Counted from the stretch's first letter, positions 39,101 through 45,858 are shown. The stretch: DNA of 64,000 nucleotides from Roseateles puraquae (GCF_002205845.1 NZ_NISI01000007.1:1-64000), one strand, 5' to 3'. Made by a program: numbers and translations. The notes: a model not told the origin generated them from the sequence alone.

Positions 39101-39475
39101 ACCGCGGTGGTGCTGGTCGGGCCCAAGGTGGGCAGCGTGCCAGCGACTGGAGGTTCGCCCTACCGCTTCTTCCATGACGGCGCCGCGCGGCCGACGGAGA
39201 TTCCGGTGGTCTACAACGGCGTGCTGCCGCTGACCCCCGCGGCTTCGGGCGCGTTGTCGTCCATCAATGGCGACGCGGAGGAGGCCCGCCGCGCGCGCTT
39301 CCAGGACACGGTGCGCACCGAGAACGTGACGGTGCGCCTGCGCGCCGGCGTCATTGCCGAGGTGGGCCCGGGCCGGGCGTCCACCCAGGGCAGCGAAGGC
39401 GCCCGCCCGCCCGAGGTGTGTGATCCCGCCGAGCGCCCGGTGCTGAGTTGCAAACCGCCGTTGAACACACCATGA
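30158..39475 (+). CDS. Giant TpsA exoprotein (filamentous haemagglutinin N-terminal domain)
   Basis: 3105 residues from GTG 30158, which has GGAG before it and directly follows the tpsB stop; an ATG at 30131 would overlap tpsB. Signal peptide ~1-37 (ALGLALSLALAYPLAHA). TPS secretion domain ~38-290 with the family NPNG-like motif as NPRG in GRVFLVNPRGIVFGRG. Residues ~580-2000 consist of ~16 copies of a ~90-residue unit with a GN-(W/F/L)-GPxSL core. Residues ~2045-2645 contain seven autotransporter-associated beta-strand repeats. A ~450-residue C-terminal region follows, with four Cys in the last part. Likely a surface fibre or adhesin. Its stop overlaps the caspase start (ATGA). Confidence 0.9.
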   Translation: MAKPQPPCIGRRAARVGRPAALGLALSLALAYPLAHALPQGGQVVQGQVSLSPGLIQQGSDKAIVNWQSFSIGAGESLRVQQPGVNSVLLNRVVGGDPSLILGQLQANGRVFLVNPRGIVFGRGSQVDAGALVASTLDLSDGDFLAGVYRFSAGAGAGGLRAEGRLSAPAGTVALLAPDLAVSGQITARRVGLAAASQVQVDVEGDGLVLFNLRNEGRDVALKFSGQVLAEGGSVEMRAQARAGAAGQVLNMDGLVQARSLRQQGGRILIDGGTAGDTLVAGQMDARGETGGQVTVLGQRVALLDAARVDASGRSAGGEVRIGGGVQGQGTTHNAEDTVVTAGAEIHADATAQGTGGLVAVWADRRTDMRGRISARGGTLGGDGGFVETSGRVSLSLTTGRVDVAAPRGRAGQWLLDPYDLTIQDPGGAAPAPAPTPPSLFESTAASSVLDVRALNDALGTGASVTISTGSASSPGGQDGNIKVDGDIRANGASSLSLQAAGGISFTALGQIRSTSGALAVNLSAKTSVDTTAGSIDTLGGSLTVTAPAGAALGTVHAGAVTVDVSGGSGGITLGSLDAGQLTLTAGAGLTTLGAGRVTGLSVTTAGGAITQGAGALVVNGAASLTTGAGSVTLSDVSVDDRLDLTTSTGPVSLGKINALGGLKFRSTSGALQQTDALTLSGGADISTAGSVSLDATGNALAGPLVISAGSTRLRSEASTPLTLGQTTVNGTLTITAPNPASSLVQTGRISASGVTTLNVAGDVVLPDLANAWGSGLDISARALDLGAGGNLTLQSLSLAQDQSLRLRAQGRLDLGPATRLDTGAGSLTLASGGDFTVVGPLAGHDISLSATNRLTLDNDVTATGRLDLAAGSSLLAGLRQTGGRLNVAGQTAVNTGAGLIQLDAGNNHFADAVSLHGGTTLLKSDAALTLGASAVGALTVTTAGTLTQSGALSASGDVVLNAGSAAVSLANPGNDLRGDITVSGAGVSLATQGDLRLVSLSQGGQPQALSLDAGGELFLPAALTSFDTGTAALLLASRGTAFTTPGPLRGGDVTLIGRSVVLAHDIAASQALVVQATAGDVVQQQGHLALTGTVNSRFTSGSGDIDLRQAGNTLRGPVDLAGRQVQLLADGDLTLGRVDATGALQVRSTTGKLLQTAQGVSVADAATLQAAGAITLDAATNDWNGPVNLTGGAAHLQGQGAVVLDDVGVSALWLKAGGNVSQRQAIGMTGALIVDAGAADIDLTAAANQLSGVVSLTGRTARLHTQGALSLGQVMLSGDLSASSTGLLKQTSGPWTIAGKAGFDAGTAAIELEDPGNSWGGAVSLKGGTAKLAGGAVTLGTVDVSSLELKAQGDIGQDTTSVKVTGRFAVDAGAADVDLRDPDNQLGGAVALKGRDIKLFTQGALTLDTLDTRALEVAAGTSVKLGQGTVSGTLRATSGNGDITQADDLHVTGATTLNAGSRDIVLADTGNEFGGPLSLSGRAVTIFNRPDLSFGAVTFSSLDATSQGAISLGTGSLSGNLTARALGGAITQVAGGLVVNGTATLQASTGMSLNEPGNQWRGTLNLQGGSTSLTSLASDTALRLGNVNTGALALTANGAITQTLPLTVRGTGSVNAGSSLITLDTSGNLFSGALSLTGGAVQLTSGSALSLANLQVASLTVQSSGGLQLGRGAVTGNLVAVSNGATLSQASGGLTVGGAASLNAGGGALQLAASGNNFVGPVSLSAGDATLASAGLLRLASFNARNLTLVAGGDLVLGSGAVAGDLSATTRGTRISQTQPFTVQGTARFVADTNLVDLALDNPGNEWLGPIEMTGINGGRFISANLATAGDLSFKGDVQTLTLSSGGRLTLGGGQNQTLTAAARSGIVQTGALSVSGETTLIARGGTGMAVDLGQAGNDLNGVTLAADAGGSLGRVQLREADAGRRDGLRVTGDAATLEVTSAGALAFGGGRYTSLTADTSAAGAAITQSAALAVSGTARFKAGAGNLTLTRPDNQLPTVAVDSAATASLVSQGDFAVEAGAVSTQLALGGPGAISLVGNFSGSGELLMNGSGALTLDRAHAYSGGTRIDSGRLVLQGPAAQAGTGAVRLGANGQLDLRDGATLANGLVVQGGRITSSAGAGTLAGPVTLQADALFQPGGGGLTVSGSLADGGAGFGLRLSGGGSLVLAGVNRYSGATDIAAGTLRAGVSGALPDTSAVQVAAGATLALGADQAAGSLAGAGQVALGSFNLAAGADGRDSHFSGSLAGAGGFSKRGAGRLTLDGNNLHSGATHVEAGELVLASSTALNEATAVMVDAGARLTVQQPSRLGALAGAGTVDVQAAQLAVGANGDSTRWAGSLIGSGALIKLGTGRFTLAGSNSFSGGLQVQAGVLALEGAGLRPLAAASTAPGPVLPAGSAVSVAAGATLALLADAGFDTLTGAGEVQLGSSTLTLGGAGGTSRFDGSFNGTGNLTKAGAGSLTLGGRSRHTGTTRVAEGELVLSADQALGGASALVIDAPGRVQVQAAQTVASLAGSGRLQLAADLATGADGSDSRFDGLISGSGGLVKQGAGMLTLTAANTYGGASRIEAGAVRLSGQGLLGRGDLQNDGQLLLARSEALTLDQAVSGRGSLVIQQGDVTLASAGNRYSGATQVQGGRLLTTTADRLPDGSAVQVAAGAQLDLGGSDTVASLQAAGSVRLAGSLTTTGEQVYTGSLTLANPGGLTLAGSLIDASRSSNQFGSAPLGLQGGEVQIKAPGTLVLGEVSLARGGRIEAERLSLDGRLQLSGGSLGLVATASPDEAKATLYGTAQVPVAGQPLALAEATVQQGAAGVITLAEGAQLQVTASGGGSVLLTREANSFKGELAVLSGAAYNTAWQPHARGTQAIQSQVRVAGQQVLVGGSGIEADLIHLRADQLATAGTAALVARLPYDEIGLGRALSAPGLTLELAPGAFGVPGSFGTINGQAIQVAVGSTETGARTTGPNAGYVTVLPKAGAQGATAVVLVGPKVGSVPATGGSPYRFFHDGAARPTEIPVVYNGVLPLTPAASGALSSINGDAEEARRARFQDTVRTENVTVRLRAGVIAEVGPGRASTQGSEGARPPEVCDPAERPVLSCKPPLNTP
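31900..36150 (+). repeat. Coding tandem repeats of TpsA, type 1 (~90 residues)
   Basis: About 16 degenerate units encode a beta-helix-like pattern; each has a core like DPGNSWGGAVSLKGG, ASGNNFVGPVSLSAG or QAGNTLRGPVDLAGR, followed by L-LG and a G-ITQ turn. Divergence between units is high, so slippage is unlikely to be recent. Confidence 0.75.
36290..38095 (+). repeat. Coding repeats of TpsA, type 2 (autotransporter-associated beta strand)
   Basis: Seven units spaced ~80-100 codons apart carry the pattern G-L-K-GAG-LTL-G-N-YSG-T-I-GTL-L, for example GGLVKQGAGMLTLTAANTY and GALIKLGTGRFTLAGSNSF. This repeat is better known from classical autotransporter passenger domains. Confidence 0.75.
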
Positions 39476-40881
39476 ATCAGCGTTCTGAATCGCGTGACAC
39501 GCAGGGGTTGCCCCAGCTGGCGCGCCGCCGCTTCCTGTGGGGCTCGCTGCTCGGCGCGGGCCTGGCAGCGCGGCCCGCCCGCAGCGCGGCGGCGCAGGCC
39601 CGCCCCGCAGGCGTGGAGGTGCGCCTGGCCCTGCTGCTGGGCAACCGCAGCTACCCCCAGCCGTTTGACCTGCCGCCCATCCCGAAGAACCTGCGCGACC
39701 TGGAGGCGGTGCTGGTGCGTCGCGGCTTTGCGGTCACGTCGGCGCTGGACCTGGACCTGCCGGCCGCGCGCCGCGTGCTGGACCAGTTCATCACCCAGGC
39801 CGCCGCCAGCCCGCCGGACGCCACGGTCTTCTTCTACTTCAGCGGCCACGGGGTGCAGGTGGATGCCGCCAACCTGCTGCTGCCGGCGGGGCTCAACCCT
39901 TCGGCCCGCGGCGAGCAGTTGCAGAACAGCAGCATGCAGCTGCTGGCCGACGTGGTGCGCCGCCTGCCGCCCCGGCGCGAGGGCATGGTCATTGCGGTGG
40001 TGGATGCCTGCCGCACGGGGCTGAAGTCGGGTGAGGTGGTGGGCCTGAACCAGGTCGAGGCGCCGCCCGGCTGCCTCATCACGTTCTCCACCGCGGCCGG
40101 CAAGCCGGCGATCGCGCCGGCCGTGGAGACACAGAACACCTTCTACACCGGCTCGCTCGTCAAGCTGATGGCCAGCGTGCCCGACCAGACCACCTTCCCC
40201 GAGCTGATGCAGCTGGTGCGCAGCGATGTGCGCGAGACCATGCTCAACCATCCGCTGCCGGCCATCCGCCAGCTCGCGCAAGACCCCTTCATTGCCGACC
40301 ACACCCGCGTGCGGCTGACCGTGGAGCCCCGCCGCGAGGGGGCCGCAGCCGCCGCGCCGGCCGACATCGACGAAGACGCCGAACTGAAGAAGCTCGAACG
40401 CCTGGCCTGGCCGGCCGAGGTGCTGCAGGTGGCCGAGGCCTTCCTGAAGGCCCGGCCGGACAGCGCCTTCGCCCCCGGCGTGCAGGTCGCGCGCGACGGC
40501 GCGCGCACCGCCATGCGTGCACTGCAGCGCAGCGACGTGCGCCTGTTCAAGGCTGCCTTCGCCACGAGTGACGACATGCCTGCCGACCAGCGCCAGGACC
40601 TGCTGCGCTGCGGCCGCGGTGACAAGGACGCCGCGGCCCGCATGGCTTGGCGCTTTCGCGAGGGCGCGCGCGGCGGCGCCGGCTACGGTGGCTCGGCCAC
40701 GCAGTCGCGCTACGAGGGCTGGCTGCAGTTCGCCGTGGCCTTGGGCAACGGCATTGCGAGCTACGAGCTGGCCCTGCACTTCCGCAACACGGGCCAGCCG
40801 CTGCTGGCGGCGCAGTTCGAGGCGCGCGCCCGGGAGCTGGGCTACACGCCACCGCCGGATCTGGACAACGTGCGCAAGTAG
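39472..40881 (+). CDS. Caspase-like (peptidase C14) protein with Tat signal
   Basis: 469 residues from ATG 39472, which overlaps the tpsA stop. A twin-arginine signal (ARRRFLWGSLLGAG) predicts folded export. The caspase domain (~48-280) shows the His126 motif YFSGHGVQ and the Cys180 motif VVDACRTG with typical spacing; both catalytic residues are present. The C-terminal third has Sel1-like helical repeats (GDKDAAARMAWRF, GNGIASYELALHF). Exported prokaryotic caspase homologues are known, but the substrate here is unknown. Cotranslation with TpsA suggests that the exoprotein may be its substrate or partner (inference). Confidence 0.88.
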   Translation: MNQRSESRDTQGLPQLARRRFLWGSLLGAGLAARPARSAAAQARPAGVEVRLALLLGNRSYPQPFDLPPIPKNLRDLEAVLVRRGFAVTSALDLDLPAARRVLDQFITQAAASPPDATVFFYFSGHGVQVDAANLLLPAGLNPSARGEQLQNSSMQLLADVVRRLPPRREGMVIAVVDACRTGLKSGEVVGLNQVEAPPGCLITFSTAAGKPAIAPAVETQNTFYTGSLVKLMASVPDQTTFPELMQLVRSDVRETMLNHPLPAIRQLAQDPFIADHTRVRLTVEPRREGAAAAAPADIDEDAELKKLERLAWPAEVLQVAEAFLKARPDSAFAPGVQVARDGARTAMRALQRSDVRLFKAAFATSDDMPADQRQDLLRCGRGDKDAAARMAWRFREGARGGAGYGGSATQSRYEGWLQFAVALGNGIASYELALHFRNTGQPLLAAQFEARARELGYTPPPDLDNVRK

Positions 40882-40977
40882 CCGCGGGGAACTCGGCGCG
40901 GGCGGTTGCCACTCAACACCGTGCGACGCGGCGTTCCGGCCGGCGCCGCGGCATGTCAGCCCAAGAGGAACCGAACG

Positions 40978-42666
40978 ATGGCCCACGTCAACCTGCCGTC
41001 GACGCTGAGCGTCGCGCAATGGGAGAAGCTCAAGGCTCCCAAGACGCCCGCGACCAAGCTGCCCGATGAACTCAAGCAGCTCACCAAGCTCCATCTGGCG
41101 CTCAAGTGGGACGACTTCGACGCCGCCCGGCTGAAGACGGCGGACGACATCGAGGCCGGTCAGGACAAGCTGCGCGCCGCCGAGAAGGCCGCGATCAAGG
41201 CCCTGCGCAGCCAGGCCGAGACGGTGGCCGCCGCTGCGGCCGACTACGAGACCAAGGCCAAGGCCGACAAGTCAGTGCCCAAGGACCTGGTGGCCGCAGC
41301 CAATGCGATCGCGAAGGCGGCACGCCTGTATGCCGCCGAGGTGGCGGAGGCGGTCGATGCGGCTCACCAGGCCTTGCAGGACAAGGCCGGCAAGCTCCAG
41401 GCCGACAAGGGTGATGAAGTCGACCCCAAGCAGCTGCAGCAGCTCAAGGCCAAGCTGCTGGCCGCCATGGCGACCGTGCGCAAGCAGCAGTCGCCGCGGC
41501 CCATGCGGTTCCTGATCGTGCGCGGCAAGGTGAATGCGGCGCTGGCCCTGGCCTACGCCGTGGGTACCGCGCAGGAGAAGCAGCTCAAGGCCTGCCTGCC
41601 CAACGAGGGCCCGTACAAGGTCATCAAGGACAAGACCGCGGAGGTCATCTGGGAGCAGAAGGCCGTCACCCTGGTCAGCGACCGCGTGCCGGCAGGGCTG
41701 CTGAAGAAAGTCCAGCTGTGGATGAAGAAGACGCTCAAGCTGAACGTGCGCCTGCGCCTGCGCGCCTCCAGCGGTGAGGTGGAGGAGACCGAAGGCGAGG
41801 ACCTCTCCGAGAGCGACCTGAAGACCGCCACCGAGCAGGCGCGCCAGGGCATCACCAAGCAGGCGGTCGCTGCGCGGCTGGCAGGCCTGCAGGCCGGCAT
41901 CCAGGCGGCCGTTCAAGCGGCCAAGGCGGCACCGGCCAAGTCCGAGATCCCCGCGCTGGTGACCCAGGTGGCCAAGCTGGTGGGGGCGGGCAGCCTGGGC
42001 GAGGCCGATGAGCTGATCGACGAGATCGAGGTGCTGCTGGAGGGCGACAGTCACGAGGCCGACAACGACAGCGAGACGGACAACGAAGCCGACGAGGTCG
42101 AGACGACCGAAGACGCGCCGGCCCGCCCCGCGCCCAAGGCCGCCCCGGGCGACGACGAAGGCCGCGCGGCCTTCACCCGGCGGCTGAGCGCGCTGCAGGC
42201 CCGCATCAAGCAGGCCTTGGCCGGCGCTTCGGCGGCCCGGGTCAAGCCCCTGTCTGACGGCGTGACCCAGGCCGCCAAGGTTGGGCGTTATGCCGATGCC
42301 AACCGGCTCCTCGATGCACTGGAGCCGCTGCTCGATCAGGGCAGCAAGGCCGGCGGTGGTGAGGCGGCGCGTGCGCAGGCGTTGGAGGCCTGGAAGACCC
42401 GTCGCGCAGCGGCGGTCAGTTCGCTGAAGGCGGTCGCCACCCAGGTGGCGGCGGCCAAGCATGCGAGCTCGGCCAAGGCCGTCATCGAGCTGCAGGCCGT
42501 GATCAAGAACCTGACCCCCGAGCCGGCGAGCCTGCAGCAGGTGAAGGACTTGCAGCGCTGGCTCGCCGACGACGACGTCGTGACCGACGTGTGCGAGCTG
42601 GCGGAGGACATCCGCACGCCGCTGCTCGGCGCCCTCGACCAGCTGCATGACGCCATCGCCGCCTGA
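40978..42666 (+). CDS. Coiled-coil hypothetical protein with internal repeats
   Basis: 562 residues from ATG 40978 (MAHVNLPSTLSVAQWEKLKA) after AAGAGGAA. No signal or membrane segment. Highly helical, rich in Ala, Lys, Gln and Glu. Residues ~293-356 and ~397-460 are repeats of one another: RLAGLQAGIQAAVQAAKAA matches RLSALQARIKQALAGASAA, and ADELIDEIEVLLEG matches ANRLLDALEPLLDQG. A third diverged copy may occupy ~480-550. An acidic linker (~358-390) separates the two clear copies. Not recognised. First gene of a four-gene plus-strand set beside the T6SS genes; may act as adaptor, chaperone or cargo. Confidence 0.75.
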   Translation: MAHVNLPSTLSVAQWEKLKAPKTPATKLPDELKQLTKLHLALKWDDFDAARLKTADDIEAGQDKLRAAEKAAIKALRSQAETVAAAAADYETKAKADKSVPKDLVAAANAIAKAARLYAAEVAEAVDAAHQALQDKAGKLQADKGDEVDPKQLQQLKAKLLAAMATVRKQQSPRPMRFLIVRGKVNAALALAYAVGTAQEKQLKACLPNEGPYKVIKDKTAEVIWEQKAVTLVSDRVPAGLLKKVQLWMKKTLKLNVRLRLRASSGEVEETEGEDLSESDLKTATEQARQGITKQAVAARLAGLQAGIQAAVQAAKAAPAKSEIPALVTQVAKLVGAGSLGEADELIDEIEVLLEGDSHEADNDSETDNEADEVETTEDAPARPAPKAAPGDDEGRAAFTRRLSALQARIKQALAGASAARVKPLSDGVTQAAKVGRYADANRLLDALEPLLDQGSKAGGGEAARAQALEAWKTRRAAAVSSLKAVATQVAAAKHASSAKAVIELQAVIKNLTPEPASLQQVKDLQRWLADDDVVTDVCELAEDIRTPLLGALDQLHDAIAA

Positions 42667-42700
42667 GCGGCGGCTCGCCCCGAACGACTGAAAGCCTGTC

Positions 42701-42979
42701 ATGCCAAGAACGAATCTGCGCGAGGTGCTGGAGCACCTGGCCACCCAGGGCCCCGGCCTGACCGCCGAGAAAGACGCCGTCACCCTGCTCGACCTGCATC
42801 TGGGCCGGGTGCAGGGCTGCCAGCCCACCGATGCGCTGGCGCAGCTGATCGAGGTGCGCGACGGCGCGCGCCAGGCGCTGAAGTCCACCTTCGCGGTGCG
42901 TACCACCAGCGTGCTGGCCCGTTCGCATGCCGACGCGCTGGACAACGCGCTGGGGCCGCTGGAGCGGCTGATCGACCAG
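42701..42979 (+). repeat. Shared N-terminal module, copy 1
   Basis: Encodes residues 1-93 of the metallopeptidase. The strongest block is VRTTSVLARSHAD followed by ALGPLERLIDQ. Similar also at the DNA level to 45580-45858, so the two genes share a duplicated 5' end with unrelated 3' parts. Confidence 0.85.
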
Positions 42980-44845
42980 GCCCATGCCGAGGCGCCGACC
43001 GCGCAGCAGACCTTCGAGCAACGGTGGCGCCAGGTGGGGCCGCGGGTGGAGCAGGTGCTCAAGGCCATCGCGGCAAAGAGCTTCGGTGCATCGTTGCCGG
43101 CTGAGGTTCACACCGTGCTGGCACGCCTGGAAACCTCGGGCGGCCAGCTCGCGAAGCACCGTGCAGCACCTGACTATGTGCGGGCAGGCCAGGACCTGGA
43201 TCTCATCGAGAAGGACCTCGCCGAGTTCGACAAGGTGTATGGCCCGACCAACGACCAGGCCCGCAAGGACTATCTTGTCGTCAAATCGAACCTGGAGAAG
43301 GGGCTGCTGGCACAGCTGGAGCCCGCGCTGGCCGCAGGCAAGTTGGGGCAGCCGGTCTTCGGGTTCTTTGCCGATGCGGTGAACAAGTACACCGAAGCCA
43401 AAGCCTTGATGGATCGCGGTGAGAAGGAGCAGGACTACCCGCCCGCACTGAAAGCTGCCAAGTCGCTGGCCACCTCGGGGCCGGTTCGGTTGAAGGGGGC
43501 CCTCAACGACTTCCGGCAGGACTGGCAGCTGCGCGAGGCGCCGATCCGCTCGCTGCTGGACGGCCTGGACCAGGGCGCGTTCGCGGGTGTCGACGGCAAG
43601 GCCCTGAAGACCGCCATGCAGCAGGTCACGCAAGCCCTCAAGACGCTGGATGCTGACCTGGAGGTGGCAGCGGCCCGCGCGCTGTTCGAGCAGGTCGAGC
43701 AAGCGGCCGCCGAGGTGCGCGAGGCCATCGCCAAGAGCTTCGTCAAGGGTGGGGCCAAGACACCGAAGGCGGCCCGCGCCCAAGCGGTGGCGATGCTCAA
43801 GCACGACCCGGACGTGATGAAGGCGGTCGCCGACGAACCTGGCGGCGGCGCGCTGATCGACACAATGGTCCAGGACCTGGGCGGCAAGGCCAAGGATGCC
43901 GACAGCAAGGCCTTCGTGCGCGCGGCCATCACCGCCCGCTTCGGGCCCGAGCTGGGCAACAAGGACCTGACCACCAAATACCTGCCGCGCCTGTACAAGG
44001 CCCTTGGCATGGTGCCGGCGTCGCACACGCTGGACAACCCGATGCTGCGCACCATCAACCGGGATCGCACCAAGCTCGTTCCCTCGGGCGACTACGAAGA
44101 CGGCAAGGGCGTCATCAATCTGCAGGTGCCGCGCACCGGCCTGGTCGACTCGATGGTCACGCTGGCCACCCGCATCCTGCCCGAGAAGCTCATGGGCAAG
44201 ATGACCACCGGCGCCGACGTGACGGTGTTCGACCTGCTGGCCCTGCATGAGGTGGGTCATGCGGTGGACGACAAGCTGCAGTTCATGAACGGCAAGGCCG
44301 GCAACGTCACTTATGGCGGTTGGCAGAAGCACGCCGTGGAGGAGGTCGCGGCAGCGCTGGGCACCGCGCATGGTTTCTTCAAGGACTGTGCCGGCGAGGG
44401 CTCCAAGGCCTTCTTGACGGCCTACCTGAAGGCCGTGCTCGAAAAGAAGAAGCCGCAGGCCGAGAGCAGCGTCACCAGCATGGCCGCCGGTGCGAAGGCG
44501 CCGAACTGGAAAGCGCTGGCCCAGCATGCCGCGGTCGAGGTGGCGGAGAACATCCGCCTCAAGAGCAGCGACAAGGGCCTGTGGGACCGGGGCGACTCGG
44601 CGGCCAAGAAGTACGCGATCGGGAGCTCGGTCTACCAGGAGTGCTACGAGGGCCAGTGGGTCAGCTATGCGCTGTCAGCCCGCGCCAGCAAGGTCACCGA
44701 CTACCAATTCCGCGCGGACGGCGAGTGGTATGCCGAAGCCTATGCCGCCTTCTTCGTGGGCAAGCTCCCGGCCAGCCATCCGCTGTACCCCGTGCTGACC
44801 CAGGACAAGCAGTCGACGGCCGCCGCCCAGCGCGCGGCTCGCTGA
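42701..44845 (+). CDS. Putative zinc metallopeptidase effector with shared N-terminal module
   Basis: 714 residues. Residues 1-93 form a module that aligns without gaps to the N-terminus of the protein at 45580-48084 (56 of 93 identical by eye). A helical middle follows (~100-400). The C-terminal domain has the zinc-binding helix LLALHEVGHAVDDKL (His516, Glu517, His520) and a likely third ligand in GEWYAEAYAAFF (Glu675 or Glu679), as in gluzincin-type toxin peptidases. No signal peptide. Being next to a T6SS, it may be a secreted toxin; no immunity gene is obvious, although the CpXC gene begins 13 bases after its stop. Confidence 0.75.
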   Translation: MPRTNLREVLEHLATQGPGLTAEKDAVTLLDLHLGRVQGCQPTDALAQLIEVRDGARQALKSTFAVRTTSVLARSHADALDNALGPLERLIDQAHAEAPTAQQTFEQRWRQVGPRVEQVLKAIAAKSFGASLPAEVHTVLARLETSGGQLAKHRAAPDYVRAGQDLDLIEKDLAEFDKVYGPTNDQARKDYLVVKSNLEKGLLAQLEPALAAGKLGQPVFGFFADAVNKYTEAKALMDRGEKEQDYPPALKAAKSLATSGPVRLKGALNDFRQDWQLREAPIRSLLDGLDQGAFAGVDGKALKTAMQQVTQALKTLDADLEVAAARALFEQVEQAAAEVREAIAKSFVKGGAKTPKAARAQAVAMLKHDPDVMKAVADEPGGGALIDTMVQDLGGKAKDADSKAFVRAAITARFGPELGNKDLTTKYLPRLYKALGMVPASHTLDNPMLRTINRDRTKLVPSGDYEDGKGVINLQVPRTGLVDSMVTLATRILPEKLMGKMTTGADVTVFDLLALHEVGHAVDDKLQFMNGKAGNVTYGGWQKHAVEEVAAALGTAHGFFKDCAGEGSKAFLTAYLKAVLEKKKPQAESSVTSMAAGAKAPNWKALAQHAAVEVAENIRLKSSDKGLWDRGDSAAKKYAIGSSVYQECYEGQWVSYALSARASKVTDYQFRADGEWYAEAYAAFFVGKLPASHPLYPVLTQDKQSTAAAQRAAR

Positions 44846-44858
44846 ACGAGGGACACCC

Positions 44859-45545
44859 ATGTCACGCCTGTTTTCCCAGACCTTCTCCTGCAGCCACTGC
44901 GGTGCCCCCCAGGAGATGGGCATCGTCGCCAGCATCAATGCCGACCGCCGCCCCGATCTGCGCGAGGCGGTGCTGGACGACCGCTACCAGCGCGGCGAGT
45001 GCAGTGCCTGCGGCAAGGGCTACCGCGTGGAGCCCGACCTGACCTACCTGGACGTGGGCCGCGGCCAGTGGATCCTGGTGCGGCCTGCCAGCCACCTGGC
45101 CGAGTGGGCCCCGACCGAAGCCCTGGCGGCCGCGGCCTTCGACCGCGCGCATGGCGCCGGTGCGCCCGACGAAGCCCAGGAGGCCGGCCTGCAGCCGCGC
45201 CTGGCCTTTGGCTGGCCGGCCTTTCGCGAGAAGCTGCTGTGCGCCGCCCATGGGCTGGACGACGTGGCGCTGGAGCTCGCCAAGCTGGCCGTGATGCGCT
45301 CGGCCCGTGACCTGCCGCTGGATGACGCGCTCGAACTGCGCCTGAGCGCCGTCGCTGCCGACACGTTGACGCTCACCTGGACGATGGCCGGCGGCGACCT
45401 GGCCGTCGAGCAACTGACGCTGCCGCGCGCGCTGCTCGATGGCCTCGCCCACGACGTCGCCTGGGCACCTGCACGGGCCGAGCTGACCGCCGGTCCCTAT
45501 GTCGACCTCAACCGACTCCTCGTGCCGGCCGACGAGGCCGCCTGA
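44859..45545 (+). CDS. CpXC-domain protein
   Basis: 228 residues beginning MSRLFSQTFSCSHCGAPQEM. Two CxxC pairs, Cys11/Cys14 and Cys48/Cys51 (GECSACGKGYRV), form a zinc ribbon in the pattern of the CpXC family, a domain of unknown function. The remainder is a mixed domain without recognised motifs. It sits between the metallopeptidase (13 bases upstream) and the nucleotidyltransferase-like gene (34 bases downstream) and is probably cotranscribed with both. Confidence 0.75.
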   Translation: MSRLFSQTFSCSHCGAPQEMGIVASINADRRPDLREAVLDDRYQRGECSACGKGYRVEPDLTYLDVGRGQWILVRPASHLAEWAPTEALAAAAFDRAHGAGAPDEAQEAGLQPRLAFGWPAFREKLLCAAHGLDDVALELAKLAVMRSARDLPLDDALELRLSAVAADTLTLTWTMAGGDLAVEQLTLPRALLDGLAHDVAWAPARAELTAGPYVDLNRLLVPADEAA

Positions 45546-45579
45546 GCTGCCTCTTCGCCTGCCACCCTTCGACACCGCC

Positions 45580-45858
45580 ATGCCTGCCAGCCACGTCCGC
45601 GAAGTCCTTGAAGCCATCGCCCGCTCACCGGCGGGCCTCACCGAGGAGCGCGATGCCGTGGCCCTGCTCGACGTGCATCTGGCCGCCGTGGAAGACGCCG
45701 ACGCCGGCCATGGCCTGGAGCGACTGGTGCAGGTGCGCGACGCGGCGCGCCAGGCCTTGGACCGCACGTTCAAGGTGCGCACCACCAGCGTGGTGGCGCG
45801 CTCGCATGCCGATGGGCTCGTCACGGCGCTGGGGCCGTTGGAACACCTGATCGACCAG
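45580..45858 (+). repeat. Shared N-terminal module, copy 2
   Basis: Encodes residues 1-93 of the nucleotidyltransferase-like protein; matching block VRTTSVVARSHAD then ALGPLEHLIDQ. Gapless partner of 42701-42979. Confidence 0.85.

Noticed and set aside
35486..39175. A 1229-codon antisense frame in the second half of tpsA
   Set aside because: Same reason: composition-driven shadow; no start context, no recognisable domain.
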